Numbered from the stretch's first letter, positions 52,801 through 60,639 are shown. The stretch: 64,000 bases of DNA from Desulfobacca acetoxidans DSM 11109 (GCF_000195295.1 NC_015388.1:992001-1056000), one strand, 5' to 3'. The notes: a model not told the origin generated them from the sequence alone. Translations and numbers: made by a program.

Positions 52801-53417
52801 AGGTTAAGCAAGTTGATAGAAATGCTTTAGATACTTTAATCCTCAAAGCCATGGGCCTTGATCCCAGGCAGTGTTTGAAGCCGCTTTATGAAGGACTCTG
52901 CGAATTGGTGCGGGAACGCATTCAGTTAGGTCAGATGCGGCAGAAGGCCAGGAAGACCAAGACCAGGGTGGCGAAAGCGGAACAGAAAATTGCCGAAGAA
53001 GTATTGGATGAAATTATACCGGAAGGTCCCCGGCGTTTTCCGGAAGACTTTTTCTCCCCGGCTGCTGCGGCAGATATAAAGCATGCGGTGGAACTGCCAC
53101 CTGAACCCATATTATTTAATAATATTCCTCTATTTATGGAGGTGCAGGCAAAGGACGGGGATTTCCGGCACCCGGTCGCCTCACCAGCGGAGGGAAAATT
53201 TCTGGTCTATGCCCAACAGGCCGGTCACCAAGTTGCCCAGGTCCCTGATAAGAAAGTCGAGATTAGCAGGACCGTGGCTAATTATGAGAGGTATCTGCGA
53301 GAGCTCCGGCAGCAGCTAACCGAAGCGTATTACCGCTGGACTCTGGACGCTCGGGCAGCCGCCCGTTTAACCCAGTCAGCCTTTAATCGTTTTCATCTCC
53401 CTACCCCCGAGGAATAA
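49893..53417 (+). CDS. Large N6-adenine DNA methyltransferase with shared C-terminal domain (operon gene 5)
   Basis: The 1174-residue protein starts at TTG overlapping gene 4. The helical N-terminal third leads to VFERLIPPEERHGLGQYFTS and motif I VLDPSCGTGTFLIRAY (about 368). Motif IV reads IIGNFPYVS (about 472-475), with Phe where NPPY-type enzymes have Pro. A target-recognition-like middle and coiled-coil linker follow. The last 140 residues (about 1035-1174) carry the domain with FPEDFF, VELPPEP, PAEGKFLVYAQ and VANYERYLRELR that recurs in genes 7 and 8. It resembles Eco57I/PglX-type methylases in size and motif order; no nuclease motif was seen. Confidence 0.87.
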   Translation: MNTHVGEIFQRFLALFPSEADALLSIEQIQSADAIASTKTPYFTVLIKGRHSQGDEPLAMVLMTLPSLSAEDHAILDFASRRARAYKAPFFLTWTLRQAILWRTPKPGIPASRDSLEKVKQYPELFEVDATEQHQQSEPVKLTILNRGKELIRDLESLHKNEALELVQLDATYFVGRLLEAVHTLLPLVSASIHQRLQHEIQFNKEISAWAVKQAIAGSPSDPEFAQAIARQIIYRLLGKVLFYQSLRRSARHLPKLELDRVDTSQVLPTLRAAFTQALAIDYHAVFEEDVPDRLQWPSQASLELAKLIGDFNTRDFAHLPQDVVGNVFERLIPPEERHGLGQYFTSENLCDFIAAFCIRSPHDTVLDPSCGTGTFLIRAYDRLRWLGRHDHTKLLSQIWGVDIGPFPAELATINLFRQRISEHGNFPRIICQDFFRITPGECFPFPPPKMDLDNPQTIEEPFPQFEAIIGNFPYVSADRIEKYEAGYLDFIRRRLLNGWFEDYPQLFCHKNQNAQIKFERDIAENRHKRNDYQKNGLQIHISTYADLYVYLFFHAARFLKPGGRMGIVTSNAWLDVNYGFELQKFFLQYFKIAAILESRCEPWFTEAAVNTIVTILERCDVPQDRDAHLVRFVKVKRALNDLIPGDPVIEALPRWQHLTGLVHHLEKAGNKYGKTYPLGMVTEENDNFRIRILRQGEMSQEVERTGKTVKWGRYLRAPQVFFDLITKGKVCLFRDIAALQRGGLTRINEFFHITQETAAKFNLEDEYLLPLMKSPKETSTIFLNPNDLKLRIFVCRKNKKELEKEGHYGALRYIEWGEKQTYKTGEFKGLTWPEGTWLKKRYPGWWALPDNETQTGQIFWNKDRADRHFTIVSQLPIIPDSTCYFIKADRNIISDMILAAFLNSTICYLFIEIVGRVILGDGVLATKVEEANEYLHIPDPRLLSEDEKKEILSAFEKLSCRQIESIFDEVKQVDRNALDTLILKAMGLDPRQCLKPLYEGLCELVRERIQLGQMRQKARKTKTRVAKAEQKIAEEVLDEIIPEGPRRFPEDFFSPAAAADIKHAVELPPEPILFNNIPLFMEVQAKDGDFRHPVASPAEGKFLVYAQQAGHQVAQVPDKKVEISRTVANYERYLRELRQQLTEAYYRWTLDARAAARLTQSAFNRFHLPTPEE

Positions 53418-53418
53418 C

Positions 53419-54942
53419 GTGAATCAGGCTCCTGTCATACCTCTATCTCTGGGTCCAACCATTGACCGGATTGTGGAAAACCTGGCCAAAGGGCATGATA
53501 CTGCCTTGATTGCGCCTCCAGGCTGCGGAGCTTCCACTTTTTTAGACCATCTTCTGGAAAAATTTGCCAATCAGCGTTCACTCATCTGCCGTTTCGTCAA
53601 TCATTCACAAGCAGAAGTAACAGAAACTATTGCCGCAATAAAAACCTTTGCTGCTGATCCAAGCAAAATCGCCCCCAAAGTAGTCATTCTAGATAACACA
53701 GCGAAATTGTTACCTGACGATTTTAAAGAATTACTGGGAGTTTTACAGGAACAGCGCCGGCTGGCCGAGTTTCAATGTCTTTGGATCGGCCCCTTGGATT
53801 CACGAGCCGTTTATCAAGATTTCGGCTTTCGGCTGCATTCTGTCCCCAAGTCGCATGTTTCCTTTCCAATATTGCTCCGGGACGAGATTCTGGCGATTTA
53901 CCGTGCCATTGCCTCCGCCAATAGCTGCACCTGGGGTGAGGCAATTCTTTTTCTCATGCTGGATTTCTGCGGCAATGACCTCTCCCTGGTAAAAGGCGCC
54001 ACGGAATATTTTTATGGTAATTGGGGAGAAAGATTGTATGACCAGTCGGTTTGGGATCGCCTCAGCGAGTGGCTGGAACAGGATGCCACTGTGGAAGCCT
54101 ATCGCCAACGTTTACAGAATCTCCCTGACAAATGTCAACAATATTTAAAGCTCTTCCGGCTGGGCGGAAAGCCCATCAGTTCCAGGATGGAATTCTATGA
54201 AGAGGTAGATGATGCCCTCCGGACCTTCTGTCTGCAAGGTTTTCTCGTTCACAATTTCATACCTGGATTTTACCAGTTGCGTAACCTGACCGTCAGAATG
54301 CTTATTCACGAAGGGCTGCAACCGGAGATTATTTTCCGGCGGGCAACCAACGAGCGGGTGGCCCAGCTTTTACAGGATGTGGAAAGTATGCTGCGAAGCG
54401 TGCTGCTGTCGGTGTTCCACACTCTTGGAGAGGAAAGGGTACGGGGTTATTTGGTAAAACGCCAAAGTGAGCAAGAATTCATTCCCAGTGATTTGAACCG
54501 AGAATTGTTACAATGGGCCAGAGAGCAGGGTGTGCCCGATCTGCGAGAGAGTTTAAGTGAGCTCATCAATCGACACCGGCTAAGCTTTAAGGAAAAAAAC
54601 TCCCTGTGGTCTCGGATTGAACATCTGATCCGGCAAGAAGGCCTTATTGACACCGATGATCAATCATCGACCTATCTGCGCTACGTCGATTACCTTACCT
54701 TCGGGGAACTCGGTGCTGCCATTTTGGATAACGTGGGTGAGGTTTTCCCCGGTTTGACCACTCAGCCAGATTCCAAAAAACAAGATTTAATCGCCAGATG
54801 GCGGGAATATATTTCCAGAGTGCGTCGACTGCGTAATCAAGTAGCTCATCTCCGTAATGTCAGTTTTCAGGATGTTGAGGACCTAGTTAATGTCGTCGGT
54901 TATATGCGCAAAGACCTCATTGCGTATGCCGCTTGGAGATAA
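53419..54942 (+). CDS. Degenerate P-loop protein with C-terminal HEPN-type motif (operon gene 6)
   Basis: The 507-residue protein starts at GTG. The P-loop region reads LIAPPGCGASTFLDHLL: the Walker A lysine is Ala 38. The Walker B-like strand is VVILDN (Asp 92, Asn 93), so ATP hydrolysis is doubtful. The middle is helical with a possible winged helix (YEEVDDALRTFCLQGFLVHN). Near the C-terminus RRLRNQVAHLRNVS contains RNxxxH (472-477), the signature of HEPN RNases, in a helical setting. It starts 2 bp after the methyltransferase stop. A STAND-like sensor with an RNase effector is a reasonable guess. Confidence 0.75.
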   Translation: MNQAPVIPLSLGPTIDRIVENLAKGHDTALIAPPGCGASTFLDHLLEKFANQRSLICRFVNHSQAEVTETIAAIKTFAADPSKIAPKVVILDNTAKLLPDDFKELLGVLQEQRRLAEFQCLWIGPLDSRAVYQDFGFRLHSVPKSHVSFPILLRDEILAIYRAIASANSCTWGEAILFLMLDFCGNDLSLVKGATEYFYGNWGERLYDQSVWDRLSEWLEQDATVEAYRQRLQNLPDKCQQYLKLFRLGGKPISSRMEFYEEVDDALRTFCLQGFLVHNFIPGFYQLRNLTVRMLIHEGLQPEIIFRRATNERVAQLLQDVESMLRSVLLSVFHTLGEERVRGYLVKRQSEQEFIPSDLNRELLQWAREQGVPDLRESLSELINRHRLSFKEKNSLWSRIEHLIRQEGLIDTDDQSSTYLRYVDYLTFGELGAAILDNVGEVFPGLTTQPDSKKQDLIARWREYISRVRRLRNQVAHLRNVSFQDVEDLVNVVGYMRKDLIAYAAWR

Positions 54943-55036
54943 TAGAAACAAGGGACACTAAACAAGTGAGATGTCCAAAGATCCTATAGTAATTTTTGGA
55001 TTAAATCCTTCTACCTATATTAAAGGGAGATTGTGA

Positions 55037-55861
55037 GTGTCAATAATAATTAAACAACTCATGGATGTCCTGGAATATATAAAGAATAATTATAGAGGCT
55101 ATGATATTAGTGAAATCCGTATTAAAGCAGATAGATTTGTGGCAAATAAATATAATGTTAATCATCGAACAATTGCAGATGCTTATAGAAGGAGATTGAA
55201 AAATAAAGATGGAAATGACCTTGGTACTCAATACTTTGACCGATTATTAGAGAGTTGGTTATCAAAAGGGGATCAAGAATTAAAAAATATTGTTTTAAAA
55301 CATTGTAAAGATAGTAGCGATACTAATTTAGTCTTAAATTTTTTTGGCATTAAAAATGATAATTTAATTGATAAACCGAGAATAACTGGCAAGCAAGAGC
55401 CATTAAAACCCCGAAAGCCAAATAATATTCCTGATTATGAAGAGCTCATAAATTTGGTAATAGAAGTAATTGCACCAAGAGGGGGAAAAAAATTTCCAGA
55501 GGAATTTCTAAATAATAACGAAATACATAGTATTTTTGAAGTTGAGTTGCCCGGAACGTTCCTCCAGATAGACTCTTTGTTCAAATCAATTATTGCTTCA
55601 CCCAAAAAATTATTCAAGTACGAAGCAAGAAATCCTGCAGAGGCAAAATATATTTACTATTCTCATGGAATAGGTATAAATAAAATTTCCATACCTCAAG
55701 ACAACCTTATCCTGTTTAAGGCAGTTAAAAACTACGAAAAATATTGCAGAAAAATAAAAGAAGAAGCATTTGGACATGTTATAGAATTTACCAATGATGA
55801 ACATCAGGCCGATTTACTTACTCAGGAAATAGTTAAACGACTTGGATTAAGGGGCATATAG
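55037..55861 (+). CDS. Protein with N-terminal helical/HTH part and the shared domain (operon gene 7)
   Basis: The 274-residue protein (GTG start, AAAGGGAGA ahead) is clearly more AT-rich than its neighbours. The N-terminal part (VLEYIKNNYRGYDISEIRIK, RTIADAYRRRL) looks like a helix-turn-helix-containing domain of unknown family. From about residue 143 the shared domain begins: KKFPEEFL, VELPGTFL, NPAEAKYIYYSHG, ISIPQDNLILFKAVKNYEKY, ending before residue 274. The same domain closes the methyltransferase and gene 8. Codon use suggests this gene joined the operon from a different source. Confidence 0.65.
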   Translation: MSIIIKQLMDVLEYIKNNYRGYDISEIRIKADRFVANKYNVNHRTIADAYRRRLKNKDGNDLGTQYFDRLLESWLSKGDQELKNIVLKHCKDSSDTNLVLNFFGIKNDNLIDKPRITGKQEPLKPRKPNNIPDYEELINLVIEVIAPRGGKKFPEEFLNNNEIHSIFEVELPGTFLQIDSLFKSIIASPKKLFKYEARNPAEAKYIYYSHGIGINKISIPQDNLILFKAVKNYEKYCRKIKEEAFGHVIEFTNDEHQADLLTQEIVKRLGLRGI

Positions 55862-55873
55862 AATATATTCCTG

Positions 55874-56839
55874 ATGGAGATAGCAGTGGAAGACCAAGAC
55901 CTGGGAACTATAATATTAGCTGTATCATCAGAATTGGTTTTTAGTATTGGGAGTTATAAAGGGAAACACTACGCCAAAATCAGAAAATTTGTGAAGACGG
56001 GCAAATATAGCGGCCCTACCAAAGCCGGGCTTTCTTTCACAGGACATACCCTTGTTGCATTAATCAAAATCCTCCAGCAATTGCAGGCCTCATTGCCGGG
56101 CGTTCAGGAACAGGAGATTGCTCGGCTGCCCAAAACTGGAGACAGAGAAATTGTTGTCCTCATCATGCCTCCAGATGATGTCCAGTCTCTTCCCAATATC
56201 GATATCCGGGAGTATATCGAATCAGCAAATTTCACTGGGTTCAGTAAGAAGGGCGTGCGATTTAATTGGCACAAGCTTCAAGATGTTTTGGCGCTTCTGC
56301 AAGTCCAGGCCCAGCAACTCCAGCAGCATGAAAAGCAGACCCCGACCCTTTTCCCGGAAGCCAGACCGGAGTGGGTGAATGAAGCAGAAAAGTTAAATAG
56401 TCCCGCCAGCGGAGGAAAAGACGAGGTCCTTGAGAAGCTATTACCGTCTGGGCCTAAAATTTTTCCCGAGGATTTTCTGGATAACGTGCAGGGTGGGGCA
56501 CAAGAGGTAGAGCTTTCCAGTGACGTTCTGAAGGTGGAGCAGCAATCAGACGGAACCTATGCAGTCTGCTCCGAGTTCGGCTTTTGCCATGGTGTCAGAA
56601 ACCCCACAGAAGGAAATTATCTTTTTTATAGCTGGCTAAGGGGTAAAACCAAGGTGCAGTTACCACAAGAGATGATAACTGTTTTTCGAACCGTCAAGGC
56701 TTATGAAAATTACCTCCGCAACCTGCAAAAGTCCCTTATCCAGGCCTACGAGCGTAAGAGCGGCCACCGGCCCATTGCCGAACATCGGGTCAAACAGGTT
56801 TTTAACCGATATGGGCTGCCCTGGATTGAGGGGTCGTAA
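55874..56839 (+). CDS. Two PC4-like repeats plus the shared domain (operon gene 8)
   Basis: The 321-residue protein has two repeats resembling the PC4 single-stranded-DNA-binding fold: YKGKHYAKIRKFVKTGKYSG with KAGLSFTGHTLVALIKIL (about residues 35-75), and NIDIREYIESANFTGFSKKG with VRFNWHKLQDVLALL (about 115-150). Residues 183-321 carry the shared domain: KIFPEDFLD, VELSSDVL, NPTEGNYLFYSW, VQLPQEMI, VKAYENYLRNLQ. It is the last gene of the operon. The PC4-like part predicts ssDNA or RNA binding; the domain link predicts contact with the methyltransferase system. Confidence 0.7.
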   Translation: MEIAVEDQDLGTIILAVSSELVFSIGSYKGKHYAKIRKFVKTGKYSGPTKAGLSFTGHTLVALIKILQQLQASLPGVQEQEIARLPKTGDREIVVLIMPPDDVQSLPNIDIREYIESANFTGFSKKGVRFNWHKLQDVLALLQVQAQQLQQHEKQTPTLFPEARPEWVNEAEKLNSPASGGKDEVLEKLLPSGPKIFPEDFLDNVQGGAQEVELSSDVLKVEQQSDGTYAVCSEFGFCHGVRNPTEGNYLFYSWLRGKTKVQLPQEMITVFRTVKAYENYLRNLQKSLIQAYERKSGHRPIAEHRVKQVFNRYGLPWIEGS

Positions 56840-57218
56840 ATGTAATTACGTAGATTTATTTACTTATTTTAAAAGGTGTCAAACTTAGGCAAATAGTCAG
56901 GTATTTTTTCCCCTAAATAGTCATCATTGTCGAACTTCCAACAGGCCGCCCCGGTTCATTTCAAGTAAAGTAATAATCTTGATTACCAATAATGCTTGAT
57001 ATAAGATCATTATATAGCGTTTGCCAAAAATTTTGACAGAATTAGAGGTCATCCAAAACAAGAAGAATATTGTTTCGGCGAAACCTCTGTTATCATGGCT
57101 TCATTCAAACTTTAAGGATATAAAAAAGCAATTTCCCGGGGGTGTTCTGGCAACGAAGCCTGGGCTTTATATGACCATATGATCATCGAAACCTTGAAAC
57201 CTATACTGGAGAAGAATC
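56840..57218 (+). other. 379-bp gap between operon and DUF262 gene
   Basis: Contains a possible small gene of 53 codons (TTG 57021 to TGA 57180-57182) whose product would include ELEVIQNKKNIVSAKPLLSW and end GVLATKPGLYMTI. It has no known relatives that I recognise and may be a remnant. The rest is AT-rich with no clear promoter. Confidence 0.3.
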
Positions 57219-58403
57219 TTGGAAAATGACGTTATAAAAGAAGACAATATCTGGGTAGACCCCGAAGAAGATGGATCTGATTCATTTGAAGACATCAGTT
57301 TCACTGAATATGATATCTCCACGTCGCCGAATGATTTTAACATTAAGACGCTATTTGATTTCATAGGCTCGGGTGTCGTTAAAATTCCTGGCTTTCAGAG
57401 AAATTATGTATGGGATATAAAGAGAGCCTCGAAGCTAATAGAGTCAATAATAATTGGAATACCAGTACCTCAGATTTTCTTATACGAAGAAGCAAAAAAT
57501 AGATTTATTGTTATAGATGGTCAGCAGCGATACATGACTATTTATTACTTTATGAAGAAACGATTTCCACGAAAGGAAAAGCGGCTTGAATTAAGGGTTA
57601 TTTTTGATAAAAATAAAGGCATACCGGATGCTATTATTAATAATAATGATTTTTTTACAGATTTTAATCTTAAGCTTCCAACTTCACAACCTAATAAAGT
57701 CAACAAGTTTAATAATCTTAATTATTTCACCTTAGACGATGAAGACAAGACATCTTTTGAACTTAGAACAATTAGAAACATTATTATAAAGCAAAATGCT
57801 CCAGACGATGAGCATTCTATTGTATTTGAAATATTTAATAGACTTAACTCTGGAGGAGTAAACCTAAAGCCACAAGAAATAAGAACCAGTCTTTTTCATT
57901 CAATATTCTATGATATGCTTTATAGTCTAAATCTGGAAGAAAAATGGCGAAATCTTACACCATCTGCGACTCCGGATTTAAACATGAAAGATGTTGAAAT
58001 ACTACTTAGAGGATTTGCAATGTTAATTGATGGTGAAAACTATAAACCATCGATGACCAAGTTTCTTAATAAATTTTCGCTGAAAGCTAAAAATTTTCAA
58101 GTTGAGAATATTAATTACTTAAAGAGTATTTTCTTGGCCTTTATAGACAAGGTTGCTCACTCGGATGGTCGCCTATTTCACAGTAAGACAGGTCGTTTTA
58201 ATATATCTGTATATGAGTCAATATTCGTGGCAAGCTGCAACAAGGCCTTCTCAGCAAAGACTCTAAATGTAGCCAATATAGACTTTGATAAAGTTAGTTT
58301 GCTAAAAGAAGACGATGGGTTTATCAATGCAACTCAATCGGATACAGCCAGCGAAAAGAACGTAAAATATAGAATAGAACGCGCTAAAAGGATGTTAGCA
58401 TAA
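57219..58403 (+). CDS. DUF262 (GmrSD N-terminal type) protein
   Basis: The 394-residue protein starts at TTG with GGAG upstream. The DUF262 pattern is present: VVKIPGFQRNYVWDIKRASK, LIESIIIGIPVPQIFLY, VIDGQQRYMTIYYF (the DGQQR box), IFNRLNSGGVNLKPQEIR. DUF262 is the nucleotide-hydrolysing half of the GmrSD type IV restriction family and occurs in many defence loci. The C-terminal DUF1524 nuclease half is absent. It is AT-rich and ends 1 bp before the HEPN gene, a probable partner. Confidence 0.87.
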   Translation: MENDVIKEDNIWVDPEEDGSDSFEDISFTEYDISTSPNDFNIKTLFDFIGSGVVKIPGFQRNYVWDIKRASKLIESIIIGIPVPQIFLYEEAKNRFIVIDGQQRYMTIYYFMKKRFPRKEKRLELRVIFDKNKGIPDAIINNNDFFTDFNLKLPTSQPNKVNKFNNLNYFTLDDEDKTSFELRTIRNIIIKQNAPDDEHSIVFEIFNRLNSGGVNLKPQEIRTSLFHSIFYDMLYSLNLEEKWRNLTPSATPDLNMKDVEILLRGFAMLIDGENYKPSMTKFLNKFSLKAKNFQVENINYLKSIFLAFIDKVAHSDGRLFHSKTGRFNISVYESIFVASCNKAFSAKTLNVANIDFDKVSLLKEDDGFINATQSDTASEKNVKYRIERAKRMLA

Positions 58404-58404
58404 C

Positions 58405-58822
58405 ATGACGCCAGTTGAATTATTGAATGAAGAATATAAGTCAATAGTAGGATTTCTGAACGAAAACGTTCAACCATCTCTTTCAAGTGATGTCGATAAG
58501 TCATTTAAAAAAGTCATTGTTCTATCCTCAGCAAGCTATTTCGAGCATTTAATACAAGAGATCCTAATTGACTTTGTCACTAAAGAAACTAAAAACAACA
58601 TGAAAGCTATTAATTTTTTTAAAAAGAAAGCTATCGGCATGCAATACCATACATATTTCAATTGGGGTGAAAAAGATAACCCAGATAAACCAGGTAAAAA
58701 TGCTAATTCATTTTTCGCCTTATTTGGTGATACTTTTAAGAAGGAAGTAGAGGATGAAATAAAAAAAGACCAACGCCTCGACAAGTCGATGAAAGCGTTC
58801 ATTGAGATCGGACCCTCTGTGT
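58405..58822 (+). pseudogene. HEPN (MAE_28990-like) protein truncated by IS insertion
   Basis: About 138 residues of a HEPN-fold protein remain: SLSSDVDKSFKKVIVLSSAS, YFEHLIQEILIDFVTKETKN, NSFFALFGDTFKKEV and LDKSMKAFIEIG. The part that should follow, with the RNxxxxH active site, is replaced by the IS3 left end at 58818; the last four codons of the frame are IS sequence. The missing 3' end does not reappear beyond the IS. It was probably the RNase partner of the DUF262 protein. Confidence 0.75.
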
Positions 58823-58880
58823 CAATATAGCTGAGACACCCTCCCTGTGATAAATTACTGTAGGGCGGGGAGGGAAAAAA

Positions 58881-59426
58881 ATGAAAGAAACCGGATCACC
58901 AAAGATGATGACATCCCCCAGGGAGGAGATGGCAGAGGCCCCGGAACGGAGACCAGGTGAGCGTAGCGAATCTGGTCGAAGTGGAGGGGCCTCTGCCAAG
59001 AAGCTGGCCGCTCCCAACCCTTGCCAGCCTGTGCTCGTTCCCAATCCTGAGGTGTTAGAAAAACCCATACGGCGTCGGTTCACGGCAGAATATAAGCTGC
59101 GCATTCTGCAAGAAGTTGACGCCTTAAGCGAGTCCGGCCAGCTAGGCGCCCTCTTGCGTCGGGAGGGGCACTATTCCTCCAACCTCACTACCTGGCGCCG
59201 TCAGAGAGATAACGGCACCATCGAGGCGCTTAGTCCAAAAAAACGGGGCCGCAAATCTCGCCGGCAAGACCCGTTGATCCAGGAAAACGAGCAATTGCGC
59301 CGCCAAAATGAGCGCTTGGCTCGCCGCCTGAAAAAAGCCGAGGCGATCATCGATTTCCAAAAAAAAATCTCGGAGATCCTGGGGATCCCCCTGAGCCAGC
59401 CCGAATCAGAAGAGAACGATTCATGA
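58881..59426 (+). CDS. IS3-family OrfA (helix-turn-helix subunit)
   Basis: The 181-residue protein has the OrfA pattern: RRFTAEYKLRILQEVDALSE, LGALLRREGHYSSNLTTWRR and a coiled-coil (ENEQLRRQNERLARRLKKAE). It binds IS ends. The first 45 residues are low in conservation. Its stop overlaps the orfB start (ATGA), so orfB may be made by coupling or frameshifting. Confidence 0.88.
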   Translation: MKETGSPKMMTSPREEMAEAPERRPGERSESGRSGGASAKKLAAPNPCQPVLVPNPEVLEKPIRRRFTAEYKLRILQEVDALSESGQLGALLRREGHYSSNLTTWRRQRDNGTIEALSPKKRGRKSRRQDPLIQENEQLRRQNERLARRLKKAEAIIDFQKKISEILGIPLSQPESEENDS

Positions 59427-60436
59427 CGGCCGCCCAGTCTGCTCCGGAATTGGGGGTTTCAACTGCCTGCCAGGCTTTGGGACTGAGTCGTGCCACGTTT
59501 TATCGCCATCTTACTCCTCAAAGGCCCCAGGCTCAGATATCTTCCCCATTGCCGCATCACCGAGCCTTAGACCAGGGTGAACGTCAGGCGGTGCTCGATC
59601 TTCTCCATCAGGAACGATTCGTGGATAAAGCACCTCGGGAGGTCTATGCCACTCTCCTCGATGAAGGGGAATACCTGTGTTCGCCCAGTACCATGTATCG
59701 CCTTCTGAACCAGGAAGGCGAAGTGAAGGAACGACGCAATCAGCTGCGCCACCCGCCTTACCAGAAGCCCGAACTATTAGCTACCGGCCCCAACCAGGTG
59801 TGGTCTTGGGACATCACCAAGCTTTTAGGGCCGGTGAAATGGACCTATTTTTACCTGTATGTCATCCTGGATATCTTTAGCCGTTATGCCGTCGGCTGGA
59901 TGGTGGCGCACCGGGAAAGCGCTGCTCTGGCCGAACGGCTGATCCGTGAGACCTATGACAAACAGGGCATCGTGCCTGGACAACTTACGATCCATGCGGA
60001 TCGGGGCTCCTCCATGAAGTCCAAGCCAGTGGCCTTATTACTGGCAGATTTAGGAGTTACCAAGACGCATAGCCGCCCGCATGTTTCCAACGACAACCCA
60101 TTTTCAGAAAGCCAGTTTAAGACCCTGAAATACCGACCGGATTTTCCCAAACGATTCGGCTCGTTGGAAGATAGCCGGCTATTTTGTCAAACCTTTTTCG
60201 AGTGGTATAACACTGAACATCGTCATAGCAGCATCTCCTTGCTGACTCCGGAGACCGTGCATTACGGCCTCGCTGACGGTGTTCGGGCCGCCCGGCAGAA
60301 AGTACTCCAAGCAGCCTATGTCATGCATCCGGAACGCTTTGTCCGCAAACCTCCAGTCGCTCTCCCCCTACCCGAGGCCGTCTGGATAAATCCCCCCATC
60401 AAGAGCAAGGAGGGAAGCCTAACAGAGATACACTAA
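59423..60436 (+). CDS. IS3-family OrfB transposase (DDE)
   Basis: The 337-residue catalytic subunit has an N-terminal HTH_21-like region, then the rve core: WSWDITKLLGPVKWTYFYLY (first Asp), TIHADRGSSMKSKPVALLL (second Asp), DNPFSESQFKTLKYRPDFP (Glu), and WYNTEHRHSSISLLTPE. All three catalytic residues are present, so the element looks active. Confidence 0.92.
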   Translation: MTAAQSAPELGVSTACQALGLSRATFYRHLTPQRPQAQISSPLPHHRALDQGERQAVLDLLHQERFVDKAPREVYATLLDEGEYLCSPSTMYRLLNQEGEVKERRNQLRHPPYQKPELLATGPNQVWSWDITKLLGPVKWTYFYLYVILDIFSRYAVGWMVAHRESAALAERLIRETYDKQGIVPGQLTIHADRGSSMKSKPVALLLADLGVTKTHSRPHVSNDNPFSESQFKTLKYRPDFPKRFGSLEDSRLFCQTFFEWYNTEHRHSSISLLTPETVHYGLADGVRAARQKVLQAAYVMHPERFVRKPPVALPLPEAVWINPPIKSKEGSLTEIH

Positions 60437-60471
60437 TTATAGAACCCGGGTGTCTCAAAATCATTGACACA

Positions 60472-60639
60472 TTCCGGTTCGTCAAGTACGAGGAGGTGTA
60501 TTTAAAGGACTACAGCACAGTAAGGGAGGCAGTCACGGGCCTAAAAAACTACTTTAATCTTTACAACCACGAGAGGCCTCATCAAGCTCTCAATTACTCG
60601 ACCCCGGCAGAGATTTATTCTGGGGCTAACTTAGGATAA
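60472..60639 (+). pseudogene. C-terminal tail of another IS3-type transposase
   Basis: A 55-codon fragment reads FRFVKYEEVYLKDYSTVREA, then LKNYFNLYNHERPHQALNYS and ends TPAEIYSGANLG. This is the conserved end of IS3-family transposases (VKYEEVYL...NHERPHQAL) but of a different group from the complete element beside it. It begins exactly at the right end of that element. Confidence 0.75.

Larger units (their letters stand above)
58818..60471 (+). mobile_element. Complete IS3-family element
   Basis: Terminal inverted repeats are TGTGTCAATATAGCTGAGAC plus ACCC at the left (from 58818) and the complement of GACAC..TGTGTCAATGATTTTGAGAC plus ACCC at the right (ending 60471), 18 of 24 bases identical. 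It is 1654 bp, with orfA and orfB inside. No target-site duplication is seen, and the two flanks come from different genes, so an adjacent deletion or recombination followed insertion. Confidence 0.85.

Noticed and set aside
45552-56839. Naming the operon BREX, DISARM or Dpd
   Set aside because: The large methylase recalls PglX and the PLD protein recalls DrmC or DpdK, but PglZ, BrxL, DrmA, DrmB and a DpdA-type transglycosylase are all absent, and HerA, PC4-like and shared-domain proteins do not belong to those sets.
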